Source of the DNA: an uncultured Bacteroidia bacterium
GTDB taxonomy: Bacteria > Bacteroidota > Bacteroidia > Bacteroidales > UBA932
Assembly: GCA_902767355.1 (NCBI GenBank)
Contig: CACXHG010000006.1
Coordinates: forward strand, 1 to 14,218
Direction: 5' to 3'
DNA: 14,218 nucleotides
Position 1 is the first letter of the stretch; each line of letters starts with the position of its first letter. Below are positions 1 to 6,886 of the stretch, one piece after another. The notes beneath the pieces were generated by a model. That model was given only the letters and a program-made list of their open reading frames with translations. It ran no database searches and was not told the DNA's origin. The position numbers and the translations under genes are program-made.

Positions 1-554
1 AGGTCAATGTGGATCTCGCTGCAAGGGCCGCAGGGGCCGGTGTCGCCCATTTCCCAGAAATTGTCGTGCTTGTTGCCCAGCAGGATGTGGTCGTCGGGCA
101 GATACTGCTGCCAGTAGCCGCGCGCCTCGGAGTCCATCTCCAGACCGTCGGGAGCATAGCCCTCGAACACGGTGGCGTAGAGGCGGCTCTTGTCCAGTTT
201 ATAAACCTCGGTGAGAAGTTCCCAGGCCCAGCCGATGGCCTCTTTCTTGAAATAGTCGCCGAAACTCCAGTTGCCCAGCATCTCGAACATGGTGTGGTGG
301 TAGGTGTCATGGCCGACCTCTTCCAGGTCGTTGTGCTTGCCGCTCACGCGCAGGCATTTCTGGGTGTCGGCTACGCGCGGCCACTTGGGGGTGGCGTTGC
401 CCAGGAACCAGTCCTTGAACTGGTTCATGCCGGCGTTGGTGAACATCAGCGTGGGGTCGTTCTTGACCACCATGGGTGCCGAAGGCACTATGTTATGCCC
501 CTTGGAGGCAAAGAAATCCAAGAATGTCTGTCTGATTTCCCTTGAAGTCATCAT
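1..554 (-). CDS. alaS: Alanyl-tRNA synthetase, N-terminal part (runs off left edge)
   Basis: Cytoplasmic class II aminoacyl-tRNA synthetase that charges tRNA-Ala with alanine. The visible 184 residues are the start of the catalytic domain: MTSREIRQTFLDFFASKGH at the N-terminus, then the hallmark blocks FTNAGMNQFKDWFLG, VADTQKCLRVSGKHNDLE and HHTMFEMLGNWSFGDYFKKE, and near the window edge NFWEMGDTGPCGPCSEIHID. These are the strongly conserved motif regions of AlaS, so the assignment is safe. The full family is roughly 870 residues, so about four fifths lies outside the window; editing and C-Ala domains are not visible. Two consecutive ATG codons (554 and 551) could each serve as start; neither has a Shine-Dalgarno sequence. 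The gene is divergent from the M23 genes, with a Bacteroidota-type promoter box just upstream. Confidence 0.97.
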   Translation of the reverse strand, partial: MMTSREIRQTFLDFFASKGHNIVPSAPMVVKNDPTLMFTNAGMNQFKDWFLGNATPKWPRVADTQKCLRVSGKHNDLEEVGHDTYHHTMFEMLGNWSFGDYFKKEAIGWAWELLTEVYKLDKSRLYATVFEGYAPDGLEMDSEARGYWQQYLPDDHILLGNKHDNFWEMGDTGPCGPCSEIHID

Positions 555-590
555 ATTGTATCGTGCTTTACGTTTATTGCAAATAATCCA

Positions 591-598
591 CAAAGATA
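591..598 (-). promoter_or_regulatory. Promoter -7 box (TATCTTTG) of alaS
   Basis: Read on the minus strand this is TATCTTTG, an exact match to the Bacteroidota -7 consensus TAnnTTTG. It lies 36 bases before the alaS ATG at 554, giving a predicted leader of about 30 nt. The region upstream (599-625) is very AT-rich, but I see no clean TTTG at the expected -33 position; TTAC about 19 bases upstream is the nearest candidate. The assignment is an inference from motif and position. Confidence 0.6.
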
Positions 599-618
599 GT
601 TTATAAAATTAAAATATG

Positions 619-626
619 TAACTTAG
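619..626 (+). promoter_or_regulatory. Possible -7 box (TAACTTAG) for the M23 genes
   Basis: TAACTTAG matches TAnnTTTG at all but one fixed position and lies 30 bases before the ATG of the first M23 gene, in the AT-rich divergent region 555-656. There is no convincing -33 element. It is the best plus-strand candidate in the only true intergenic space upstream of the long run, but it is weak. Confidence 0.28.
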
Positions 627-656
627 CACGATTATTGCGGAAAAATTGCTCACCGG

Positions 657-1625
657 ATGAACTCGGACAAGTATATATTCAACAGCGAAAAGCAGCGCTA
701 CGAGGTCCACCGAACCTCGCTGGGGCGCCGTGTGGGCGACGTTGGGGTCTATATCCTCATCGGGGCGGCTGTCTTTCTGATATATACTCTGCTGAACGGG
801 CGCCTGTTCGCGGCGCCTTCGCCGCGGCAGATGGTTCTGGAGCGCCAGAACGACCGCCTGATAAGCAAGATAGAGTATCTGAGCCAGCGCACGGGCCGTC
901 AGGCCGACCGACTCGGAGAGCTGGAGATGCGGGACAACAGGGTGTACCGGCCGATTTTCGGCATGGACGAAATCCCGTCTTCGGTGCGCAACGCCGGCTA
1001 TTCCGACCCCGGCCGCTATGCCGCCCTGGCCAAATTCGGCAATGCCGATTTTCTGACGCAGACGCTTCGCCGCCAGGACATTATAGAAAAGAAGGCCTAT
1101 CTGCAGTCCCGCTCCTACGACGATGTGGAGAAAGTGGCGGCCAATGTAGAGGACATGGCCAAATATATCCCGACCCTGTTCCCGGTGTGCCCCGGCCCGG
1201 CCATAAACATAACTTCGCCCTTCGGCTATCGCCTGCACCCCATTTTCCAGTCGGTGTTCTTCCACAGCGGGACGGATATCGCCGGCCCCCGAGGGACTCC
1301 GATATACGCCACGGCCGACGGAGTGGTGGCCGATGTCAAATACAGCGACGGCGGCTATGGCAACGAGGTTGACATAGAGCACGGCTTCGGCTATTCCACC
1401 CGCTACGCCCATCTGCTGGGCGCCAACGTGGTGCGGGGCCAGAAGGTGCACCGGGGTGACCAGATAGCCACAATGGGCTCCAGCGGCCGCGCCACCGGCG
1501 TCCATCTGCACTACGAGGTGTTCTACAAGGATGCGCAGGTGAACCCCGCGAACTATTACGACAAGAACGTAGATCCCAAAACCTATATGTCGCTGGTGAC
1601 GCCGGCCGACAAGATACACCGATAG
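657..1625 (+). CDS. Membrane-anchored M23 (LytM-type) metallopeptidase, intact active site
   Basis: A 322-residue single-pass envelope protein. A basic N-terminal stretch (about 11-28, including EKQRYEVHR) precedes one membrane span at about 30-48, then a probable coiled coil (about 58-92), a linker region, and an M23 domain at about 185-305. The zinc and catalytic residues of the LytM family are all present: HSGTD (H203, D207), YAHL (H252) and HLHYEV (H283, H285). Orientation is probably N-in with the peptidase in the periplasm, where such enzymes cut peptide cross-links in peptidoglycan or regulate other hydrolases; the exact substrate is unknown. ATG 657 is the first sensible in-frame start; it has no Shine-Dalgarno sequence. 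It heads a tandem pair: the next gene begins 2 bases after its stop and shares the N-terminal pattern IFNSE...HR. Confidence 0.9.
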   Translation: MNSDKYIFNSEKQRYEVHRTSLGRRVGDVGVYILIGAAVFLIYTLLNGRLFAAPSPRQMVLERQNDRLISKIEYLSQRTGRQADRLGELEMRDNRVYRPIFGMDEIPSSVRNAGYSDPGRYAALAKFGNADFLTQTLRRQDIIEKKAYLQSRSYDDVEKVAANVEDMAKYIPTLFPVCPGPAINITSPFGYRLHPIFQSVFFHSGTDIAGPRGTPIYATADGVVADVKYSDGGYGNEVDIEHGFGYSTRYAHLLGANVVRGQKVHRGDQIATMGSSGRATGVHLHYEVFYKDAQVNPANYYDKNVDPKTYMSLVTPADKIHR

Positions 1626-1627
1626 AA

Positions 1628-2599
1628 ATGCGCCGTAAACTCTTCATATTCAACAGCGAGACCGCATCTTTCGAAGAGCACAGGCCTTCCATTGCAAGGC
1701 GTCTGGCCACCGTGGCCCGCTATCTGGGCGGCGGCCTGGCGGCGGCTATGGCGATTTACGCCCTCTCGGCGCCGTTTATAAGCAACGGCCGCGAGCGCGC
1801 CCTCAAGGCGGAGAACGACTATCTGCAGGAGCACTACGACAATCTGCTCTCCCGCAGCCTTCTGGTGGATGATGTGGTGGAGTCGCTGCAGGAGCGCGAC
1901 AAGAATATCTACAACGATATCTTCGATTCCGACCCGCCGAGCGTGAATGCGATTCTGGGCGACGACGGCGGCGACGATGCCCTGGAGGCTTACTATGCCG
2001 CCGGCGAGCAGCAGCTGGTGAGTGAAACCAACAGCCATCTGAGCAAGTTGGCCGCCGATGCGGCCAACGTGGACCGCGTGATCCGGGCTATCGACGACCG
2101 CCTGCGGGACGACTCTTTCAAGAAAAATAATTTTCCATCTGTCATTCCTTTGCGTAACTTTACCATCGCGCAGACGGGCGCGACCGTAGGCCGCAAGATC
2201 AACCCCTTCTACAAGTCGATAGGCGAGCACAGCGGCATAGACCTGATGGCGCCCTACGGCACGGAGGTGCTGGCCTCTGCAGACGGAAAGGTGGTGGAGG
2301 TGCTGCGCCAGGGCAAGGGTCTGGGCAACCTGGTCATAATCGACCACGGTGACGGCCTGACGACACTCTATGCCCACCTGAGCGACATATATGTGGCCAT
2401 GAACCAGAAGGTGACGCGCGGCAAGGTGATAGGCAAGGTGGGTTCCAGCGGGGCGTCGTTCACCGCGTCGCTCCACTACGAAGTGCGCCGGCAGGGGCGC
2501 GCGGTGGATCCGGTGAACTATTTTTTCGCCTCCGCCAGCCCTGCGGCCTACAGCGAGATGCTGCTGGTGGCAAATACTACGGGACAATCATTGGATTAA
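1628..2599 (+). CDS. Membrane-anchored M23 (LytM-type) paralogue lacking one catalytic histidine
   Basis: A 323-residue paralogue of the preceding gene with the same plan: an N-terminus MRRKLFIFNSE...EEHRPS, one membrane span at about 31-50, a probable coiled coil at about 56-92, a charged linker containing an acidic GDDGGDD stretch (111-117), and an M23 domain at about 185-300. The zinc-site residues HSGID (H201, D205) and the final histidine (H283 in SLHYEV) are present, as is H250 in YAHL. However, the usual H-x-H reads S281-L-H283, so the first histidine, a catalytic residue in LytM enzymes, is serine. It may therefore be a weak or non-catalytic zinc-binding protein, perhaps a regulator or partner of the intact neighbour. 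That role is inference. It starts 2 bases after the previous stop and is followed 7 bases later by the MerR-type gene. Confidence 0.88.
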   Translation: MRRKLFIFNSETASFEEHRPSIARRLATVARYLGGGLAAAMAIYALSAPFISNGRERALKAENDYLQEHYDNLLSRSLLVDDVVESLQERDKNIYNDIFDSDPPSVNAILGDDGGDDALEAYYAAGEQQLVSETNSHLSKLAADAANVDRVIRAIDDRLRDDSFKKNNFPSVIPLRNFTIAQTGATVGRKINPFYKSIGEHSGIDLMAPYGTEVLASADGKVVEVLRQGKGLGNLVIIDHGDGLTTLYAHLSDIYVAMNQKVTRGKVIGKVGSSGASFTASLHYEVRRQGRAVDPVNYFFASASPAAYSEMLLVANTTGQSLD

Positions 2600-2606
2600 T
2601 AACGAT

Positions 2607-2924
2607 ATGGCAAAAATTTGTTACACAATTGGCGAGGTGGCCGAAATCCTGGGTGAAAGCACATCCCTGGTGCGCTTCTGGGCCAATACCTATCCGGAAC
2701 TCATACAGCCGATGCGCAACAAGAAGGGCAACCGCCTCTTCTCGCCGGAGGATGTGGAAACTTTCAAGAAACTGCACTTTTACATCAAGGAGCAGGGCAT
2801 GACCCTCGAGGGCGCCGGCAAGCTCCTCAAAAACAATGTAGAAGGGGGCGACGTGCGCGCCGACGTGGCCTTGCGCCTGAAGACCATCCGCGACATGCTC
2901 CAGCAGGTGCACGACGAGATATAA
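2607..2924 (+). CDS. Small MerR-family transcriptional regulator
   Basis: A 105-residue protein that begins with a MerR-type winged helix-turn-helix: YTIGEVAEILGESTSLVRFW (residues 6-25), followed by the wing region with RNKKGNRLFSPEDVETFKKL and then IKEQGMTLEGAGKLL. This is the typical order of a MerR DNA-binding domain. After about residue 75 only a short helical tail remains (RLKTIRDMLQQVHDEI), which probably dimerises; there is no ligand-binding domain and no cysteine cluster (the only Cys is C5), so it does not look like SoxR or a metal sensor. Its target is not evident; MerR proteins usually bind palindromes in their own or neighbouring promoters. It lies 7 bases after the M23 pair and 4 bases before the Nif3 gene, so it is probably cotranscribed with both. 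Confidence 0.88.
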   Translation: MAKICYTIGEVAEILGESTSLVRFWANTYPELIQPMRNKKGNRLFSPEDVETFKKLHFYIKEQGMTLEGAGKLLKNNVEGGDVRADVALRLKTIRDMLQQVHDEI

Positions 2925-2928
2925 TACA

Positions 2929-3690
2929 ATGAAAGCAAGCGAAGTAGCAGCCATAATAGAGCAGTTCGCCCCGCTCGAGACCGCGGCGCCCTGGGACAAT
3001 TCCGGCTTCTGCATCGGCAGTCCCGATGCGCAGGTGCGCGGCATCCTGGTGGGCTTTGACTGTACGCCGGCCCTGGTAAGGGAGGCCATCGGGCGCGGGG
3101 CCAACATGATAATCACCCACCATCCGCTTATATTCCATAGTATCAAAAAGATAAGCGAAGACACCTTCCTGGGGGAGATTATCACGCTGGCCATCAAGCA
3201 CGACATAGTGGTGTATGCGGCCCACACCAATGCCGACAAGGCCGCCGGCGGGGTCAACGACCTTATGGCGGACCGCCTCGGACTCTGCGACCGCCGGCCG
3301 CTGAGCCAGGACGGCTTCGGCCTGGTGGGCAGCCTGCCGCACCCGATGCCGGCGGCGGACTTCGTGCCATTTGTCAAAAAAGTTTTCTCCCTGCAGGCTC
3401 TGCGCACTTCCGCCCTTCTGGAAAAACCGGTGCAGACGGTGGCCCTGTGCAGCGGCAGCGGCGGCTCCTGCCTGGAGGATGCTCTCGCCAGCGGCGCCGA
3501 CGCCTACATCTGCGGCGATCTTACATACCATCAGTTTTTTACGGAAAAAAGCCTCATGGTGCTCGATATAGGGCATTTTGAGAGCGAAATAGACATAGTT
3601 GACAAACTAATTTCGCTTCTTGAAGAAAAAATCAGTACCTTTGCGGTTCTCCGAACTAAAGACGATTACAATCCAATACATTACTTTTGA
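2929..3690 (+). CDS. Nif3-family dinuclear metal-centre protein (GTP cyclohydrolase I type 2-like), short form
   Basis: A 253-residue Nif3/YbgI-like protein. Family hallmarks seen are PWDNSGFCIG (21-30), the metal-binding THHPLIFHSIKKI (H64, H65), AAHTNADKAAGGVND (H99, D103) and, near the end, CGDLTYHQ and DIGHFESE (H215, E218). These residues form the two-metal site in solved family members, which assemble as toroidal hexamers. Databases often label it GTP cyclohydrolase 1 type 2, but the biochemical role is not settled. At 253 residues it is the short form without the roughly 100-residue central insert seen in many longer homologues of about 365-370 residues. The C-terminal NPIHYF is typical of Bacteroidota members. 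It starts 4 bases after the MerR gene. Its last 60 bases also appear to contain promoters for the next gene. Confidence 0.92.
   Translation: MKASEVAAIIEQFAPLETAAPWDNSGFCIGSPDAQVRGILVGFDCTPALVREAIGRGANMIITHHPLIFHSIKKISEDTFLGEIITLAIKHDIVVYAAHTNADKAAGGVNDLMADRLGLCDRRPLSQDGFGLVGSLPHPMPAADFVPFVKKVFSLQALRTSALLEKPVQTVALCSGSGGSCLEDALASGADAYICGDLTYHQFFTEKSLMVLDIGHFESEIDIVDKLISLLEEKISTFAVLRTKDDYNPIHYF
3611..3643 (+). promoter_or_regulatory. Promoter for the zinc-ribbon gene (TTTC-N21-TACCTTTG)
   Basis: TACCTTTG at 3636-3643 matches the Bacteroidota -7 consensus exactly, with TTTC (one mismatch to the -33 TTTG) at 3611-3614, 21 bases upstream. It lies inside the AT-rich 3' end of the Nif3 gene and would give a leader of about 50 nt before the ATG at 3700. 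A second exact match, TACTTTTG, lies at 3682-3689 but leaves almost no leader. Inferred from motif and spacing. Confidence 0.55.
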
Positions 3691-3699
3691 TATCGGCTT

Positions 3700-4551
3700 A
3701 TGGCAACAAAAAAGGTTAAACAGACAAAAGTAGAAATCGTAACCCCCATCGACGAGAGGGAAACATTCGTCTCCGTGGCTAAGAGCGTCAACGACGCCGA
3801 CGGCATTACAATGGACGAGAAACTGCGCACACTCTACCAGATACAGCTCAAAGACACGGCTATCGACAAGATTCACCTCCAGAGGGGAGAGCTCCCGCTC
3901 GAAGTCCAGGATATGGAAGACGAGGTGGAGGGCCTTCGGACCCGCATAACCAATGCCCAGGCTGATATGGAAGAGATAGAGAAGAAGAAAGCTGACTTCA
4001 AGCACGCAATCCAGGAAGCCGGCCTTCTGATTGAAAAATACTCCAAGCAGCAGGACAATGTCAAGAACAACCGCGAGTATGAGTCTCTGGGCAAAGAGAT
4101 TGAATACCAGAGCCTTGAGCAGCAGGTTTGCGAGAAGCGCATAGGCGAGTGCGAGCGCGAGCTGGAGCAGAAGCGCGAGTTGATAGAGGCTACCCGCCAG
4201 CGCCTGGCCATCTTTGAGGCAAACCTCGAAGAGAAGAAAAAAGAGCTCGAAACCATCATCGAAGAGACCGCTGCAGAAGAGGAGAAACTCCAGGCAGAGA
4301 AAGCCGAGCTGCAGAAGAAGGTCGATGAGCGTATGATGGTGGCTTACAACCGCGTGCGCGGTGCGGCCAAAAACCACCTGGCAGTTGTCACCATAGAGCG
4401 TGAGGCTTGCGGCGGCTGCTTCAACCAGATTCCTCCCCAGCGCAAGCTGGACATCATCCAGGGCAAGAAGATCATTGTCTGCGAATATTGCGGCCGCATT
4501 CTCGTAAATCCCGAGTATAAAGCCGAATACGGAGCTACTGACGCCGAATAA
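3700..4551 (+). CDS. Coiled-coil protein with C-terminal C4 zinc ribbon
   Basis: A 283-residue, strongly charged protein. A basic N-terminal stretch (1-40) is followed by a long antiparallel-type coiled coil (about 45-215), with the family signature VKNNREYESLGKEIE at 121-135, and then a zinc ribbon formed by CGGC (C237, C240) and CEYC (C261, C264). This is the architecture of the C4-type zinc-ribbon family (zf-RING_7) found in Chlamydia CT398/CdsZ and many other bacteria. CT398 has been linked to secretion and sigma-54 partners; the role in Bacteroidota is not established. There is no signal peptide or membrane span, so it is cytoplasmic. The gene has no Shine-Dalgarno sequence, follows the Nif3 stop by 9 bases and precedes dnaB by 17. 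A promoter within the Nif3 gene may drive it. Confidence 0.88.
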   Translation: MATKKVKQTKVEIVTPIDERETFVSVAKSVNDADGITMDEKLRTLYQIQLKDTAIDKIHLQRGELPLEVQDMEDEVEGLRTRITNAQADMEEIEKKKADFKHAIQEAGLLIEKYSKQQDNVKNNREYESLGKEIEYQSLEQQVCEKRIGECERELEQKRELIEATRQRLAIFEANLEEKKKELETIIEETAAEEEKLQAEKAELQKKVDERMMVAYNRVRGAAKNHLAVVTIEREACGGCFNQIPPQRKLDIIQGKKIIVCEYCGRILVNPEYKAEYGATDAE

Positions 4552-4568
4552 TTCCAAGCAGGATTACC

Positions 4569-6047
4569 GTGCCGGCAGACAGGAAAAAGAAGCGGGCGGA
4601 TGTCGCGCAGATATCCGCCGAAAGCGGGCTTAAGCCGCCTCAGGCGATAGAAATCGAAGAGGCGGTTTTGGCTGCTATGATGCTCGAGAGCGAGGTTATC
4701 AGCGACGTTCTGGACCAACTCAACGAAAAGTGTTTCTACAAGGAGGGCAACCGCCTGATTTTCGATGCGATAGGCAAGATAGCCAGCCGCAACGAGCAGG
4801 TCGATGTGCTCACCGTGGCCAACGAGCTCGACAAGGAAGGCAAGCTGGAGGATGCCGGCGGCCTGACATATCTGACCGAAATCAGTATGCGCGTGAGCGC
4901 CGCCGCCAACACCGACTATCACTGCAAGATTCTGCTGCAGAAGTATATACAGCGGGAGCTGATAACCATCTCCTACAACATCCAGCGCAGCGCGTTCGAG
5001 GATTCGATGCCGGTGGACGACCTCCTGAACACGGCCGAGCAGAACATCTTCGAGCTGGCCGACCGCAACATGCGCAAGGACACCTCCCGCGTGTCCTCGG
5101 CCCTGAACCGCGCCATAGAAGAGATAGAGAAGGGGCAGGACCGCACCGACGGCCTGTCCGGCGTGCCTTCGGGCTATCGCGGCATAGACTCCGTGACCTA
5201 CGGCTGGCAAAAGTCCGACCTGATTATCCTGGCCGCGCGCCCTTCTGTAGGTAAGACGGCCTTCGTGCTGACCATGGCCCGCAACATGACCGTGGACCAC
5301 AACATTCCGGTGGCGCTCTTTTCCCTGGAAATGTCGGAGACGCAGCTGGTCAAGCGTATCCTGGTCGGAGAGACCGGCCTGGAGAGCAGCAAGATATGGG
5401 GCGCCAAAAAGTTCCGCGACCCCGAGGACTGGAATATCTTCAACGAGCGCATCACCCGCCTGTCCCGCGCTCCGCTGTGGATAGACGACACTTCGGCCCT
5501 GTCCATCTATGAGTTCCGCGCCAAGGCCCGCCGCCTGGTGCACACCCACGGGGTGAAACTCATCATCATAGACTACCTGCAGCTGATGACCGGCCCGCCC
5601 GAGCTGCGCGGCATGCGCGAGCAGGAGGTTTCGGCCATATCCCGTTCGCTCAAGGCCATAGCCAAGGAGCTCGACATCCCCATCATCGCCCTGAGCCAGC
5701 TGAGCCGTGCGGTGGAGACCCGCGGCGGCAACAAGCGCCCGCAACTGAGCGACCTGCGCGAATCGGGTGCGATAGAGCAGGATGCCGACATCGTGATGTT
5801 TATCCACCGTCCCGAGTATAGCGGCACCGAGACTCCGGATCAGTATCCTGGTTATACAGAGCTGATTATAGCCAAGCACCGCAACGGCGAAACCCGCGAC
5901 GTGGAGATGCGTTTCGTTAAGGAAGAGGCCCGCTTTGTGGATGCAAATTCTATGTATTCAGGAGATTCCGGAGACGTTTATGACAATGTGGAATCAAAAT
6001 TGAATAGTACTTCTGCAAACTTGGATTTTGACAATGAAACGCTTTAG
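4569..6047 (+). CDS. dnaB: Replicative DNA helicase DnaB
   Basis: A hexameric 5'-3' helicase that unwinds DNA ahead of the replication fork. The 492 residues have the usual two-domain order. The N-terminal domain (about 20-125) contains IEIEEAVLAAMMLESEVI and FYKEGNRLIFDAI. The RecA-like domain (about 195-465) contains GYRGIDSVTYGW, Walker A ARPSVGKTAF (223-232), FSLEMSETQLVKRIL (251-265), Walker B LIIIDYLQLM (331-340), ALSQLSRAVE (374-383), LRESGAIEQDADIVMFIHR (396-414) and the HRNGETRD segment (437-444) that carries the arginine finger. There is no intein. The start is GTG at 4569, with AGGA 5 bases upstream; no in-frame ATG is near. The C-terminal 30 residues are acidic, Ser/Asn-rich and lower in GC, as is common for DnaB tails. 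It overlaps the next gene by 14 bases. Confidence 0.97.
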   Translation: MPADRKKKRADVAQISAESGLKPPQAIEIEEAVLAAMMLESEVISDVLDQLNEKCFYKEGNRLIFDAIGKIASRNEQVDVLTVANELDKEGKLEDAGGLTYLTEISMRVSAAANTDYHCKILLQKYIQRELITISYNIQRSAFEDSMPVDDLLNTAEQNIFELADRNMRKDTSRVSSALNRAIEEIEKGQDRTDGLSGVPSGYRGIDSVTYGWQKSDLIILAARPSVGKTAFVLTMARNMTVDHNIPVALFSLEMSETQLVKRILVGETGLESSKIWGAKKFRDPEDWNIFNERITRLSRAPLWIDDTSALSIYEFRAKARRLVHTHGVKLIIIDYLQLMTGPPELRGMREQEVSAISRSLKAIAKELDIPIIALSQLSRAVETRGGNKRPQLSDLRESGAIEQDADIVMFIHRPEYSGTETPDQYPGYTELIIAKHRNGETRDVEMRFVKEEARFVDANSMYSGDSGDVYDNVESKLNSTSANLDFDNETL

Positions 6048-6885
6048 GTTTTTTCTGATATCCGCAGTCCTGTTTGCAGCCGGCATGACCGCCTACGGGC
6101 AGGACCATCCTTTCCAGGCAGGCGAGAAGTGCACATACAAACTTCATTACAAGTGGGGCCTTATCAACGCCGACATAGCCCAGCTGGACTTTGCCGTGCA
6201 GGAAGAGACCTACAAGGGCACGCCCTGCTACCATCTGGTGACCCGCGGCTCCACCACCAAATTCGTGAGCAACCTGATAAAGGTCGATTATTTCTACGAC
6301 AGCCGTTTTGCCAAGTCGGACCTGCTGCCCCTGGCATTTTACCGCGAGCAGACCGAAGGCAGCTACTGGGCCAAGAACACCTATAGCTGGACCAATTCCG
6401 GCAAGACGCTCAAAGCCGTGGTGGACAAGAGCAACCGCGGCCTCCGCGACACCGTGATCACGGCCAAGGATGTCATCTACGATGCCATAAGCATGCTCTA
6501 TGCAGTGCGCGCGTCCGATCTTGACCGCATCAAGAACAACGGTGGCAAGCTGCACCTGGTGACGGCAATGGACCGCAATATCTACGATGTCTGGCTGAGC
6601 TATATAAAGAGCGAAGAGAAAAAGAGTTCCGAGATGGGGACGTTTATGACCGACAAGTTCTGCATGAACCTGCGCTGCCGTCCCGGCGGGGTCAATCTCG
6701 CCAAGGAATCCGCCCTTACGGTTTCGAGCACAGACGACGGCAAACTGGCGCCGATATATCTCTGGACCAGTCCGGGAGAAGACAAGACCATACTTTTCTT
6801 CTCGACCGCCCTGCCCGTGGGCAGCGTGAACGGTCGTGTAACCAGCATATCCGGGAGCAAGCACCCGGTAAAACCCGTCAAATAA
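6034..6885 (+). CDS. Secreted DUF3108 protein, function unknown
   Basis: A protein of about 283 residues with a clear Sec signal peptide: MKRFRFF, a hydrophobic core at about 7-20, and likely cleavage near AYG-QD (about 22-23). There is no lipobox cysteine at the right place, so it is probably a soluble or loosely bound periplasmic protein. The mature part begins HPFQAGEKCTYKLHYKWGLI, typical of the DUF3108 family, and contains KVDYFYDSRF, VIYDAISMLYAVR and YLWTSPGEDKTI. The predicted content is mostly beta strand. The molecular role of the family is not known to me, and I infer none. ATG 6034 is preferred, although TTG at 6028 would add two residues; the ATG overlaps the 3' end of dnaB by 14 bases. 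It precedes rseC by one base, so it may belong with the envelope/Rnf group rather than with dnaB. Confidence 0.85.
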   Translation: MKRFRFFLISAVLFAAGMTAYGQDHPFQAGEKCTYKLHYKWGLINADIAQLDFAVQEETYKGTPCYHLVTRGSTTKFVSNLIKVDYFYDSRFAKSDLLPLAFYREQTEGSYWAKNTYSWTNSGKTLKAVVDKSNRGLRDTVITAKDVIYDAISMLYAVRASDLDRIKNNGGKLHLVTAMDRNIYDVWLSYIKSEEKKSSEMGTFMTDKFCMNLRCRPGGVNLAKESALTVSSTDDGKLAPIYLWTSPGEDKTILFFSTALPVGSVNGRVTSISGSKHPVKPVK

Positions 6886-6886
6886 C

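Noticed and set aside
609..2587. Long minus-strand open frames opposite both M23 genes
   Set aside because: The plus-strand frames carry clear M23 motifs; the antisense products have none.
2607..2924. MerR-type gene as SoxR, the redox sensor maintained by Rsx/RseC in E. coli
   Set aside because: It has only C5, far from the position of the SoxR 2Fe-2S cysteine cluster, and it lacks the C-terminal sensor region.
4344..5879. A 511-codon minus-strand frame opposite dnaB
   Set aside because: A shadow of dnaB caused by codon bias; no recognisable protein features, while dnaB is unambiguous.
6028..6033. TTG start for the DUF3108 gene
   Set aside because: ATG follows two codons later and gives a better signal peptide start; TTG is possible but less likely.
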